The translations under genes were made by a program, and so were the position numbers. From Flectonema sp. DT1601 (Eukaryota > Euglenozoa > Diplonemea > Diplonemida > Diplonemidae): a DNA stretch of 64,000 bases. The notes beneath the pieces are model-generated. The model made no database searches, was not told the DNA's origin, and was given only the letters and a program-made list of their open reading frames with translations. Numbering within the stretch: the stretch's first letter is position 1; every line of letters starts with the position of its first letter. Positions 19,126 through 29,173 of this stretch are shown here, in pieces. The stretch spans positions 434,001 to 498,000 of the forward strand of contig OZ025804.1 of the NCBI GenBank assembly GCA_964019425.1, written 5' to 3'.

Positions 19126-20691
19126 TTAGAGTTCTTCATTAGCGATATCACTCCACTCATCATCTGCTGATCTGACTACGACAAACTCATCATCGAATTG
19201 TTGCCAATGAGTAGCTTCTTCTTGATTCTTTGTCTCAACTTCTTCAAACCAAATAGTTCTTCTCATCTTTTCTTTTTCAGCTTTCTCCTTGGCTTCCTTC
19301 TTCTTCTTTTGTTTGACTTTTTCAGCAGCTTCTTCCTGTGCTTTTTGTTTTTCCTCGGCATCCTTAATTTTCTTGAGTCTGTCAGCGATTTCCTGAGTGT
19401 CATCTAGTATAATTTGAGAACAAAGTACAGAGTCAGGGCGTTCCTTCAGTGGACCGGTCCAACCATTTCCGATACGGTCACCACAGGCAATGAACATAGT
19501 ACTGTTGGTAACCAGGCTAAAATCCGTGTCAACAGGGGCAACACCAATAACACCTGAGCTTTCACAAACCTGTATATTATTTTATTTTTTTGTTTCTATT
19601 TTTACGCCAAAACAACTTAACTAACAAAATAAAAGAAAACAAACCCTCGGATACGGAAGCTCTGAACACACTGCCAAATCACTTGAATCCGACTCCAGAA
19701 AATCATCAGTGTAGACGCTGTTGCCAAAGATTTCATCGGATGTGATGTTTCCGGAAGAACTCTTTTTACCAGAACTTCTAATAAAGTCAATTGAAGATGT
19801 GTATCCAATACCAACTGATGCCATCGTGTAATACGATGAAATCACTGTAGGAACTGATCTGGATACAGGAAGGGTTTCACGCTTACCCCATTGTTTTCCC
19901 ATAGTTCTGCTAGTCATTGAAAGCAGTCTTCCTGAAAATGATTTGATGTGAACAGTAAGTGAATCATCCTTCTTCCTTGCGATAGAAGATCCAACAATAC
20001 TACTCAAAACTGGTAGTTTACTAACGTGATCCCATGAGAGTCCATCAGTACTTTTAAACAAGTGAGTTTCATTCACATTAGCGCCGACTAACCAAAACCA
20101 CTGTTTCAAGTCATCAGCGTATAAGCTGGGTCCGAATTGATAAATTTCAACAGAAGAAACATTCTTTCCTTTAATCATTGGTCCGAAGAAGAATTTTTCT
20201 GGATTGCTGGAAGTGACGAGTTTTCCTTCTGTTATACTCATTGAGAAAAATGATGTAGTTGTTGTTTTTGGGATGCTAATACTTTCATCAGATTCTGGTT
20301 CATCAGGCGTGTCGTCTATTAAGAAAACAGGACATCTGCGAGTGTTCTCAGCTGGGACGTAGATCGATCCCTCAGAGCAAAAGTCATCATTATTAAGGAT
20401 CAGTTCACTGTAGCTTTCTCCTCTGTCAGTAGTTACGTAATGAATACTTTCTTTACACTCTCTGTGACATGGAACCGTGTCGACAGACATATCGTTACCA
20501 CCATCACAGCAATCTCCATCATCACGTCTTTGCACTGAAACTACAACGTCATTTCCAAAACTAAGAACTTTAGGCATCCAGTAATGATGTTGTTCGCTAC
20601 TTCCTATAGTAACTTGTTTACCAACAGTTACATACTCTTTCTTTGATTTCCCACTCATACAGAGTGCCGTTATCAGGGTTGGGATTAACAT
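19126..20691 (-). CDS. Secreted BNR/Asp-box (sialidase-fold-like) protein with charged C-terminal helix
   Basis: This is a two-exon gene: exon 1 20691-19645, exon 2 19569-19126, 496 residues. The start MLIPTLITALCMSGKS gives a short signal-peptide-like N-terminus. The body shows Asp-box (SxDxGxxW) motifs: STDGLSW (about 214-220), a weaker TTDRGESY (about 87-94) and further degenerate repeats such as RTMGKQWGKR, as in sialidase-type six-bladed propellers. Cysteines cluster at DDGDCCDGG and CHREC. Exon 2 continues the propeller (CESSGVIGVAPVDTDFSL) and then switches to a long Lys/Glu coiled-coil and an acidic tail. That ending is odd for a secreted propeller. Sialidase catalytic arginines could not be confirmed, so enzymatic activity is uncertain. 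Confidence 0.65.
19570..19644 (-). other. Spliceosomal intron (75 bases)
   Basis: GT..AG intron in phase 0 joining ...PYPR to VCESSG.... It begins GTTTGTTTTC and ends ATACAG. The bases ggtttgt occur at both junctions, giving a 7-base direct repeat around the intron. Splicing removes in-frame stops and joins two segments with a continuous open frame. Confidence 0.7.
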
Positions 20692-20906
20692 TGTTGTAGT
20701 CAAGGGGCTGATGGGGAAATCATGTTTTTTTTTTTTTTTTTTTTTTAAATTCGAAAATTAGTTCAAATCACTGCATTCGGAAAACTTCATTTGTTTATCT
20801 AAGTGACAAGTTCCGTATGCATCTCTGCGAAAGTAATTTGATGTCCCAACATTGAAACATCACATCGTTTGTTTTTTTTATCAGATTTCATCAAGCCCGG
20901 GGTACA

Positions 20907-21410
20907 CTATTTTTTTACGAATTTCCTTTTAAAAAATTTAAAAACAAAAAAGTCAACAAGATGCACTTCAATTGACCTTTTAGTAAGCCCCGAGGCAGCC
21001 GCTTGAGCAGTCAAGATGTCAGGATGATGTGACACATGGAAATCATCTGTATTGGGGATACGTTCCACAAGAAGAAGCTCTCCATTACTATTGAGAGATG
21101 CGGATATTTCATTAAAAACTAAGGGAAGGTCTGATTCACTTATGTGTGAGAGTACCTGGGTACCAACAACTAGGTCTACCTGAGATGGCGGTACCCTCCA
21201 CGGTTTGGTAATATCCTGAAGCTCTATATTAGTAAGCCCTCTTCCTGTTGCCAATGATATCATTTCCGGCTCCAGTTCGAGTCCGATGTATGACTTTATT
21301 TCTTGTCTCTGGAGCCACCTGGTCGAGGCTCCACCACCGCAACCGATCTCCACAACTCGCAACCCCCGTGGGTTGCATACTTTTGAGAGAATACGTTCCA
21401 CAGGTTTCAT
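20907..21410 (-). CDS. Class I SAM-dependent methyltransferase
   Basis: The protein has 167 residues. Rossmann methyltransferase motifs: motif I VVEIGCGGG (19-27), an acidic residue after beta2 (GLELEPEMI), an LQDI motif II-like segment, DLVVGTQVLSHI as the motif following beta4, and LLLVERIPN as the beta5/6 region. The substrate cannot be read; it resembles small methyltransferase-11-type proteins. The N-terminal part before motif I is very short (~18 residues). A CCCTTTACAG acceptor-like site lies 12 bases before the ATG with an open frame in between, so an upstream exon or a trans-spliced leader is possible. The C-terminus is Phe/Lys-rich and may run past the conserved domain. Confidence 0.75.
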   Translation of the reverse strand: MKPVERILSKVCNPRGLRVVEIGCGGGASTRWLQRQEIKSYIGLELEPEMISLATGRGLTNIELQDITKPWRVPPSQVDLVVGTQVLSHISESDLPLVFNEISASLNSNGELLLVERIPNTDDFHVSHHPDILTAQAAASGLTKRSIEVHLVDFFVFKFFKRKFVKK

Positions 21411-22317
21411 GAACTTAGTTTTCTGTAAAGGGAATTATCATATTTGGAAAAGGTGAATTCTTCATAAACGTATGAAATGCTCAAAATCTCCGAAGACATC
21501 CTCTAATCTTGTTCTTATTATCAGTGTAGTGCTAGGATGAAGGGGGTAACTTGATACTATGATTAAATGGAAAACAACTTGAAACTGTCTAAAACAAATA
21601 TAGGGTTCGGCCAAACCCAGTTGCAGTGAAAAGAGACCAACAGTTGGTATCAATAAAATATCATATGTGTTGTCGAATATGGAGGGGGTGAAATAGGAAA
21701 TAATTCCACAGTACAGAAGAGTAATCGATGAAGATCACAAGTTTCGAGAAACGAAAAACAAATTTTGAGAGGGGTTAACTGGTACTTATCTGGTTAAGCA
21801 TGCAGATGACGTGTCATCAAAGTTAACCAACAAAGTTTTAAAAAAAAATAGTTCGAAACATTCGGAGATTAAAAAAAGGACCACGCTCGATGAGAAATTG
21901 CCAGTGCTGGAAATCGGACTTCTGCTGACTCTACTATCACGAAAAAAGATTAAAAAAAAAAAAAAAAAAAAAACTATGCAGCAAATAAAGGTTTGTTCCA
22001 CTCTCGAGTAGAGTACTGTAGCAGAGCAATCCGATTCCAATCACATAAGGGAGAACGGGGGAGAACACAATAACGTAAACCCTCGGTTAGCAGAATAACG
22101 TAAACCCAAGGTATCATCAGGGTGCGAAATCGCTGCTAAATAAAACACCAAATAACCACCAAATAAATTATTATGCTTGCGTGAACAGTAAGTTGAAATA
22201 TAATAAGCAAAAAACAAAAAAAGAGGACGGGAAAACGAGACGACATTTCGCTTCCACTCCATGCTTTGTATTCCTACTTTTTATAAATCATTGAAAGAAG
22301 CATCGTGCGCTATATCA
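21411..22317. other. Intergenic with dispersed repeat, no gene seen
   Basis: This stretch holds a dispersed repeat copy (see 21530-21690), a ~22-base poly-A near 21953-21974 and AT-rich spacer. A 63-codon open frame here shares DNA with the repeat at 24.4 kb and is not a gene. Confidence 0.6.
21530..21690. repeat. Dispersed short repeat, family 1
   Basis: This segment is similar to 24325-24440, with 32 identical bases (21628-21659 versus 24401-24432). It is partly similar to 8090-8187 and to the gggggtaaattgataccgct region near 25467. Ends and target duplications are not definable from these copies. Confidence 0.5.
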
Positions 22318-23079
22318 TTAAGCGATTACCGAAAGCTCGAAGGCAATCTGCCAATCTTCAGCTTCGGGTTTGATAAACCTGCAGTACCACTTTGCGGTTC
22401 CGTACTTAGTGGTGGTGAAGCCAATAGCGTGGTACAGTGTTGGGGACTCCTGGTATCCAGCAAGGAACCCATTAGCTGTCATTGGAGTCGGTGTTACGGA
22501 CTTAAAGTAAGACTCAAGATCCGGCTGAAGAATGTAACGATCGGAAGAGTATGGGACATACTGAGCACCCGGGTTGTACATAGCAGCGAGCGCTTCAAAG
22601 TTTTGAGAGTTCCAGAGTTCAAGACCCTTCTTTAATTGTGCTGCCATCCAGCTAGGAGGTGTTGCCTTCACTAAGGAAGATGAACTGCTTGGAACACCAA
22701 TAGACATGCAGTCGAAGGCAATTTCCCAAACATTTCCAGGCTTGATCCATCTGACATAATATGTTCCCTTTCCAGTACTGTCGCTGGACTCACCGATCTC
22801 GTGCCACAAGCTGTCGCTCTCCTGCAACACGTGAGTTGGAGTCAATGACAAGTTACGTAGTCCACTTTCGTATGCCTGTTTAAAAAAAGGAGCCAAGTTC
22901 TTTCCCAACAAAAATGTATCAGCAGTTGGCGGGATCAGCTCAGCACCAGGATTGTAGATACTCTGCACTCCGGTAAAGTTTTGAGAGTTGTACAGCTCTG
23001 CGAACCTCTTATCAGATTCAACCATCCACTGAGGTGGTGCAACAGCAACGGCAGCGGCAAGAAGAACTGTCTGCATCAT
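22318..23079 (-). CDS. Secreted protein with two NTF2/SnoaL-like domains
   Basis: The protein has 253 residues from the preferred ATG at 23079 (a second ATG follows at once). This start puts a signal peptide (MMQTVLLAAAVAVA) at the N-terminus; the frame is open further upstream, but that extension is hydrophilic. Two homologous halves of ~115 residues each begin (P)PxWM, carry L(Y/W)NSQNF and YNPGA(E/Q)(L/Y)(I/V)P, and end in a beta-rich segment with the pattern Y(V/C)RxIKP...W(E/Q)IAF. This is the SnoaL/DUF4440-type NTF2-like fold, a cone-shaped scaffold used by enzymes and binding proteins. No function can be assigned. The internal duplication is old, judging by the divergence of the halves. 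Confidence 0.65.
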   Translation of the reverse strand: MMQTVLLAAAVAVAPPQWMVESDKRFAELYNSQNFTGVQSIYNPGAELIPPTADTFLLGKNLAPFFKQAYESGLRNLSLTPTHVLQESDSLWHEIGESSDSTGKGTYYVRWIKPGNVWEIAFDCMSIGVPSSSSSLVKATPPSWMAAQLKKGLELWNSQNFEALAAMYNPGAQYVPYSSDRYILQPDLESYFKSVTPTPMTANGFLAGYQESPTLYHAIGFTTTKYGTAKWYCRFIKPEAEDWQIAFELSVIA

Positions 23080-23841
23080 ATTACTTTTAAAAAGGGTTTT
23101 AAGACCTGTTTTTTTGTTACAATAGATATAATCACACCAAAACACAGAAAACCCAACATTGTAATAAAAGAATGAATCTTATTCATTCATTATTATTAAT
23201 ATCAACAAGAACAAGGGTTTTGTTGGCTTATCGAGGTCCACTACATATCACAGTATAAAGGAAAAGAAAGAAGAAAAAAACGAAGTTCATTTCAGCGGAA
23301 ATAAAGCTTAACCTTCTACGATGGTTTTTATTTATTTATTCTATTTGCTGAGTCCAGGAGCCAAAAAAAATCAGAAAAAGCTCAACAGGGGTAACAGTTA
23401 TATCGCTACCAGCATAACCGTGAGACTCTCACAGACGATAAGAGACATAGAAGACCATGCAGAAAATAAAATTATATCCAAACCCTACTTGGATTAAAAA
23501 AGCTTTCGCCTATAAATGGCTGGTTGAAAAAGAAATATATGGGTAGGTAGGATTTATCATATGCTCCTTTAGACTTAACAACGAGGTTTTGGGATCAAAG
23601 AGTAGTATGTTTCATGTCCACTCCACATTGAGTATTTTTTTACGCTGCAACCACGTTCAAAGGAATCGTTAATAAAACAAACTAACAAAACAACCAAACA
23701 AACAAACACAGTTGGTTTCAGCCTGTTTACCTTACTATCCCATTTCAGCGAAGAAAGAAGGGACAATGCGGTGTCAAGTAACAGTCACAATATATTGTTT
23801 GTTGTAAAATAGTGCACTCTGAGTGTGAAGTCAAAACGCTA

Positions 23842-23875
<34 letters not shown>

Positions 23876-24324
23876 CCCTTCATCAGTAAGTTCTGAGAGT
23901 TCAAGGTGGATAGATTGATAAAGGTATCTGATTGCAAATGGCAGAGTTCACGAAGTGAACAGGAAAGGTAAATTGATAGTAGTTTGTGATGACTGTAAGA
24001 AGTTCGGGTAACCCACACCAGTGGAGAACACACATATTTTATTTGTTATAGCTTCGGCTGAAAGGAATAATCCTCAGCTGTCCATCTTGACAGAGACTAA
24101 TTTGTCAGTCAATCAAATAAATTAAACGCAAAAAATTGTAAGACAACAAACAAAATGATGATTGGGTTTCGGGCTAAAATTAAAAAATCTTTGTTCGGAC
24201 CATTCCCCTTACCCACCCCTCTTCAGCGAAGAAAGCAAGGGGGACACTCCTTAGTTTTCATAAATTGGCTGTCCAAAGACATTGTTCTCCGAAAAGAAAT
24301 CCGAAAGTTCGATAAAATTGATGC

Positions 24325-24440
24325 ATAGCTTGATATTATGACTAAATATAAATATACAGCAACTCGAAACTCGTTAAAACGAATGTTGCGTCCGGCCAAT
24401 GAAAAGAGACCAACAGTTGGTATCAATAAAATCCCATATA
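24325..24440. repeat. Dispersed short repeat, family 1 (second copy)
   Basis: It matches 21540-21665, including a perfect 32-base core (24401-24432). The preceding segment starting ttgatattatgactaaat matches the ttgatactatgattaaat part of the other copy. Confidence 0.5.
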
Positions 24441-24655
24441 TGGATTCGGGGCCCATGTACTACAGGTTGAGCACCCCATGTTCTGTAGACCGTTACAGCT
24501 AAAAATTAGTATTTCTTTACGCATTTCAAAATCAATCAAATAGTTTATCAAATAAACATTAAAGGAAATCTTGAATAAGAAATTTTTTTTTTTGAAAATT
24601 CAAAAAATAATCAAAAATAATAATAATGAAACATTACTGGTTTATAGCACACTAC

Positions 24656-24687
24656 GGAGCACATCCCGCAAGACTCGGCTGCGAGTG
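24656..24687. repeat. Exact 32-base match to 8231-8262
   Basis: The sequence starting ggagcacatcccgcaagact is identical at both sites, which are 16 kb apart. The flanks differ. It is probably a piece of an interspersed repeat or a shared functional motif. Confidence 0.5.
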
Positions 24688-25863
24688 ATAATTAAGTTCT
24701 TTTGTACGTATCTTTGTTGGTTGAGATACTTGAGTACATTCATGAAATGAATATACTCGTATGGTACCAAAATTAACTAAAATAAACAATAGAATCGAAG
24801 GGTCTACTCAGGGGATTAACTGTTCAATTTTGTACGTTAAATAAGAATGTATTGTATCATAAACAACATAACGATAATTTAACATTAGTTCATAGACACA
24901 GTTGACTAAAAGGTAATGTTAGTGTAGGTATACACTCTGCAATTGACGTAAATACTTTACATTATAATAAATGTTTCTAACTTAGCTGCATACACATCTC
25001 TTTTTCCGTGTTGTCATTCAGTGCAGTACGGAATCGAGTGGTTAACTAAAATAAACGTTGGTCTACTCAGGGGTGAAACTTTGACAATGTAAAAACAGTA
25101 ACAACTTCAGGGTATTCAAAACGAAATTAATATCAAGTACTTGACTGAAAAAATATTTGTTGCTAATCAAAGAAAAGGTACGTTCAGAAAAAGAAAACAT
25201 AAAAAGGGGAATTCAATACGAAAGGATATATGAGGGAAGAATACAGCAGGTAACGTTTACCAAGTTACTTAGTTGGAAGCCAAATAAATGCGCAAAATAA
25301 AAACAAACGTTAACAGTAGACGAACCCGACGAAAGGCTTTCCTAGACTACTCGAGTCTTCAGCGGTCTGCTCGCCCGGGAAGAACAAACTCACTCATCTG
25401 CCTGGAAACCATCAAAAATTGGTTCGCTCCGAATTGGCGACCTAAACGATCTCGTAAGGCTTAGGGGGTAAATTGATACCGCTCTTTTTTTTTTTTTTTG
25501 CATTTAACAAGTATTGTAAGAACGAAAAAGAATGTTGGCAGCACACGTAAACCTCCTTTAGCTTTATCAGTTTAAGTCGGTTCACGGTTTCGTTCACAAA
25601 CCAAAAAATCACAGTGTTATATTATTATTTTCTGTATAGTTGAAGATAAAGCCATTTTTTTTTTTTTTAATGATTCTATGTTCCCTATGGTTTCCTGCAG
25701 TAGAACAAACAACGAACAATTCTTTTTTTCTTTTTGATAAAACAGACGTTTAAGGGTCATGAGAAAAAATTAGAAATCTTGGAACACCACACCAGGGACA
25801 CCAGAACAATAAAAACTACACAAACTTCGAATGCCTAAATTTAAAAAAAAAAAAAAAAGGGCA

Positions 25864-26525
25864 GTGGCCCAAAATACACCTCTTGCGGACGGCCCAAAAT
25901 ACACCAAAGTGGTTGGTTCTCAACCAGGGAAGGAATAGTTTAAGGCTCGGCTGACATAATAATATACTAGTAGTAGAAAAGCCAGGAGGTATTACCTTGA
26001 GATATTCAGCAGGTGACATAATAATATATACTATTAGCTCGCTAATCAAGTGAAAGTCAGTAGCGGAGTAGTTCGGCTGATTGAATCTTTAGAAAAGTGT
26101 TCCGTGGGCTACTTTCACAGAAACTCCGAAAGGACAGTACTGTGTGGCTCAGTGAAGTGATCTCAGACTTGAGAACACTAAATGGTTTCGCCACTCCACA
26201 GCTATTCATGTCAAGCCCTAGGCCGCTGATCATGTATACTTAGTTTTTGCGCTCTCATACCACATCTTGGTTGGTACGACGCGTGACCCGCACATATCGA
26301 GCTGTGTGTCACTCTTCTAAAGATTAATCATGTTGGATGTTGTCCCGTCTGACGCTCGTGATGCACCTCTAGTATTTTAAGTAGTTACACTCTGAACCCT
26401 CATGGTTGCATGAGTAATACCTGGTCACAAGTGTCTCTACCCAAATTTCCCCCAGTGACGCAGTCAGGCCAGAGCCCCGGGTCACACAGGTTCATTTTGG
26501 GCCACCTTCGTGTACTTTCGGCCAT
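25864..26525. mobile_element. Possible MITE-like element with imperfect inverted ends
   Basis: The left end (25864-25905) carries gtggcccaaaatacacc and a second cggcccaaaatacacc. The right end, reverse complemented (26525-26489), reads atggccgaaagtacac followed by tggcccaaaatgaacc. The ends are thus imperfect inverted repeats of ~35-40 bases enclosing ~590 bases with no coding potential. No clear target-site duplication is visible, so this is tentative. Confidence 0.25.
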
Positions 26526-26957
26526 AATCCGAAGAAAAAAAGGGGAAGCTATTGACTTTCATTCACACGACCTACTGTTTGTTAAATAACTAAGTACAAG
26601 GACTTTGATGTAAAATAATTTCATCATTACTCGAACAAAGCCTCTACATTGACGCACATAGATTGACAAAAAAGTATGGGAAAAAAACAACAGCAATAAA
26701 CTTTGATATACTTAAAAAGAAAAAAGTATTAAGGTTTAACCGAGAAACACAAGAATAATAAATAAATTAAATAAAATAAAGAGAGAACAGAATGAAAAAA
26801 AACTACCTCCGAAATCTGAATAAAAGTTCAGAAAGTAATTTTTGATGTATTTTGGTTTGTTTCCATACTTCACTTGTTAAGACTCGAAAAGTCTACACAA
26901 CAGAAGAAAAAAAAAGTTCAATCACAAGTAAATCTACGGTGATACTATAAAAAACAA

Positions 26958-27080
26958 TTAAACACAAGTAAAACAACTAACTACTCTGGGGTACTCCTTA
27001 TTGCAAGGACTACACCAATAAAAAATTGGGAAATAAGAGGAAACAAAACATAATAAAGTGACAGCCAAGGCCGCCCTCAT
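26958..27080 (-). CDS. Possible short secreted Cys-containing peptide
   Basis: The frame from the ATG at 27080 gives 40 residues: a hydrophobic signal-like start (MRAALAVTLLCFVSSYFPIF) and then CSPCNKEYPRVVSCFTCV. It lies left of a stub related to the SnoaL-type gene start (27213-27284) and could instead be chance or a remnant exon. There is no homology support. Confidence 0.2.
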   Translation of the reverse strand: MRAALAVTLLCFVSSYFPIFYWCSPCNKEYPRVVSCFTCV

Positions 27081-27212
27081 AGTACTAAAAAAATGATCGA
27101 AAAACGACACTTTTTTTTTTTTTTTTTGCAAACGCCATTGTGTCAATTGCTACTTCCAGGTATCATATCGAGACATAGGCCACCATGGTGATGTTATAAA
27201 ACGTCTTCATCA

Positions 27213-27284
27213 GTCCAGCTCTGTTGCCATACAAGTACAGAAGGTCACGCTCATAGCAGCAGCAAGAATAGCAGTCATTAACAT
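27213..27284 (-). pseudogene. Stub resembling the 5' end of the NTF2-like gene
   Basis: On the minus strand the segment around 27284-27320 resembles the region before the ATG at 23079 (both contain acaggtctt and aaaaccc-ttttaaaa). It leads into MLMTAILAAAMSVTFCTC, a signal-peptide-like start that meets a stop after 24 codons. It is best read as the relic of a duplicated secreted-protein gene. Confidence 0.35.
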
Positions 27285-27442
27285 TTTAAAATGGGTTTTA
27301 AACACAAAAAGACCTGTTTGGGAAAAAAAATAATGTTAAAATAAAGTCTCGTGAAGAGGTTAACACACCAGACTACTTTGTAAGATTAATAAAACAACGC
27401 GTAGCAGTTATAGTCATGTTCAATATGTGTCTGTAACGCCTT

Positions 27443-27610
27443 TTTTTTTTTTTGAGGGAGGTGAGAGGTAGGTATGGCAGGAGGGTAAACCCTCGGAACC
27501 AGCGATCCTTATGTTACATGAGTGTGCGCTAAAAAGATAAACTGCATCACAAGTTTTGGGCCGGTTTTCTAGGTCCTACTATATCTGTCGCCGAAGCGAA
27601 GAAGAGAAAA
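27443..27610 (-). mobile_element. SINE-like repeat with poly-A tail (copy A)
   Basis: About 165 bases are clearly similar to 52753-52920 (identical across ccctcggaaccagcgatcct), and both end in a poly-A on the minus strand. ggttccgaggg on the minus strand loosely resembles a tRNA-type B box, but the A box is not convincing. It may be a SINE or the 3' end of a LINE not otherwise present. Confidence 0.5.
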
Positions 27611-28368
27611 ATGAAAAAACAATATTTGTGGTTGTTTGTGTACAGGGATTGCTTAATAACATGACTTTTAGGTAAAAAATTGTAATGCGTGTAAAAATCG
27701 TGTCTTTTTTTTTCTCTGCTTTACAATTCTTGAAAGAAGAAAAATAAAGTGGAAAGACAAGGAGGGATGTGACTAAATAAAGGTTTTTGCTAAAATGAAA
27801 ACATTTCTTTAAAGAAAGTTTAATTATAATAAGTTTTCTTTTTTATTTATTTATTATAATAAGAAAAGTTTTTTTTCATTTTTTTTTTTTTTTTTGATAC
27901 TGGATACGTTGTGATTCAGAGAGGGTTAATTCTCTGTTCACTTGATATCCTGTTAATGAGCGGGGTAAGTTGACCCCAAAAGGTTCGTTCATAAATAGAA
28001 AGGAATACAATAGAGAAACATAAGACTGAGCTAGATTAGTCTAATGTGCAGCAAGAGTTACGTAAAAATATAATAAATTAATCAGTATAATAGTTACAAC
28101 AGCATGGTTTGACAGGTTTCTCAATAAACCCTTATTCTTTGAGTTGTTGACATGTTTCTAAATCCTCAGAGAGTACATCTACACCTAATATTTTTTCCCC
28201 TCATCAACAACTGTCAGCTCCATCATCAGCATTTCTTCGAATGGTACCCATCTTCTGACTCAATCATCGAACCTTGTCGTGCAGCATGAATCAGCATCCA
28301 TCAGCTCCTTGCTTGCATCAGAAAATTTTCACATTGATTGTGTACAAATTACAGTGTTCCATACGAGT
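27611..28368. other. AT-rich intergenic, no gene seen
   Basis: T-run at 27879-27895 followed by unique-looking sequence. It may be the poly-A end of another minus-strand retroelement, but I cannot identify a body. Confidence 0.5.
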
Positions 28369-28842
28369 TTAAGTTCTTTTTAGTTTTGTCCTCTGGACTT
28401 GTCCATCCCCTACGTCACATAGATATTTTAATAGCATTACCATGCCATCAAAGTCATTAGACTGTTCTATTAACTCGTCTTCTGTTAATATAAGCGAGTC
28501 TAAGTTCATTTTTCTTTCTTTGTAGAATGCTGGACATTCACAAACATAGTGTTGCATTGTGTCCTCCACTTCACAGCAGAGACACAATCCATTTCTATAT
28601 CGGTTATCAATTTGTTTTGTAGTAAAGCATGCCTTACCCATTCTTATTTGTGATATTAGTATTTCCATTTCCCTGTTGAATTTCTCCGGAAATGATTCCT
28701 TCTTTCCAATCATTACCTTTGTATGTAAATATTTCATTTTTGTTGTGACAGTTTTGTAGTCCACTTTTACATTGTTTTGCTCTATTTTAACCGCTTCCGC
28801 AGCCAGAGCATCAGCTCTCTCATTTCCTTCTATACCGCAATT
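28369..28842 (-). pseudogene. LINE ORF2 tail: end of RNase H plus zinc knuckle
   Basis: The frame opens with GIEGNERADALAAEAVK, the conserved C-terminal part of RNase H (H-x-G-x-x-GNE-x-ADxLA). It continues to a CLCCEVEDTMQHYVCECPAF zinc knuckle typical of ORF2 C-termini in RNase-H-bearing LINEs. Everything upstream (APE, RT, most of RNase H) is missing and low-complexity tttttatttt DNA abuts the break. It is a 5'-truncated insertion of a LINE family different from the one at 30-52 kb. Confidence 0.7.
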
Positions 28843-28958
28843 TTTATTTTATTTTTATTTTGTCACATCTTTCTTGTCTCTCTTTCATTTTGCTTTTTTT
28901 ATATTCTGAGCACCAACGCTCTTCTTATTTTTTAACAAGACAAAGATACGCGTGCAAC

Positions 28959-29005
28959 TGTCAGGAGTCCGTTAGAGGACCTCCACGGATCGGCAGCTCC
29001 TGACA
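28959..29005. other. Hairpin-forming inverted repeat beside LINE remnant
   Basis: tgtcaggag (28959-28967) pairs with ctcctgaca (28997-29005), nine base pairs with a 29-base loop that contains a further short inverted repeat (gaggacctcc). It lies in the presumed 3' flank of the minus-strand LINE remnant. It could be a 3' stem-loop for reverse transcriptase recognition; this is inferred from position only. Confidence 0.35.
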
Positions 29006-29173
29006 CTGTGCTTGCAAAGCGAGAGATCAACGTAAAGACGGTGGCCAAAGACCACTGGGTCACCTGCGAGCCGAAAGGTTGTCCTCATAGAATTAGGAGA
29101 TAAGGAGAAAGAATGGAGAAGATGTATACTAAAAGATAACAGTATTGACTTGTTTAACTACAGCTGAGTGCTG

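Larger units (their letters stand above)
23080..26957. other. Gene-poor, repeat-bearing region
   Basis: There is no convincing gene in 3.9 kb. It holds a 32-base poly-A near 23840-23872, dispersed repeats near 24200-24440 and 24656-24687, a possible inverted-repeat element (25864-26525) and many AT-rich stretches. All open frames are under 80 codons and lack coding character. Confidence 0.6.

Noticed and set aside
19645-20703. Start of the BNR protein at 20703
   Set aside because: The codon there is TTG; the first ATG is at 20691 and gives a better signal peptide.
21462-21653. Upstream exon of the methyltransferase gene
   Set aside because: The open frame coincides with a dispersed repeat also found near 24.4 kb, and the best donor gives a stop after joining.
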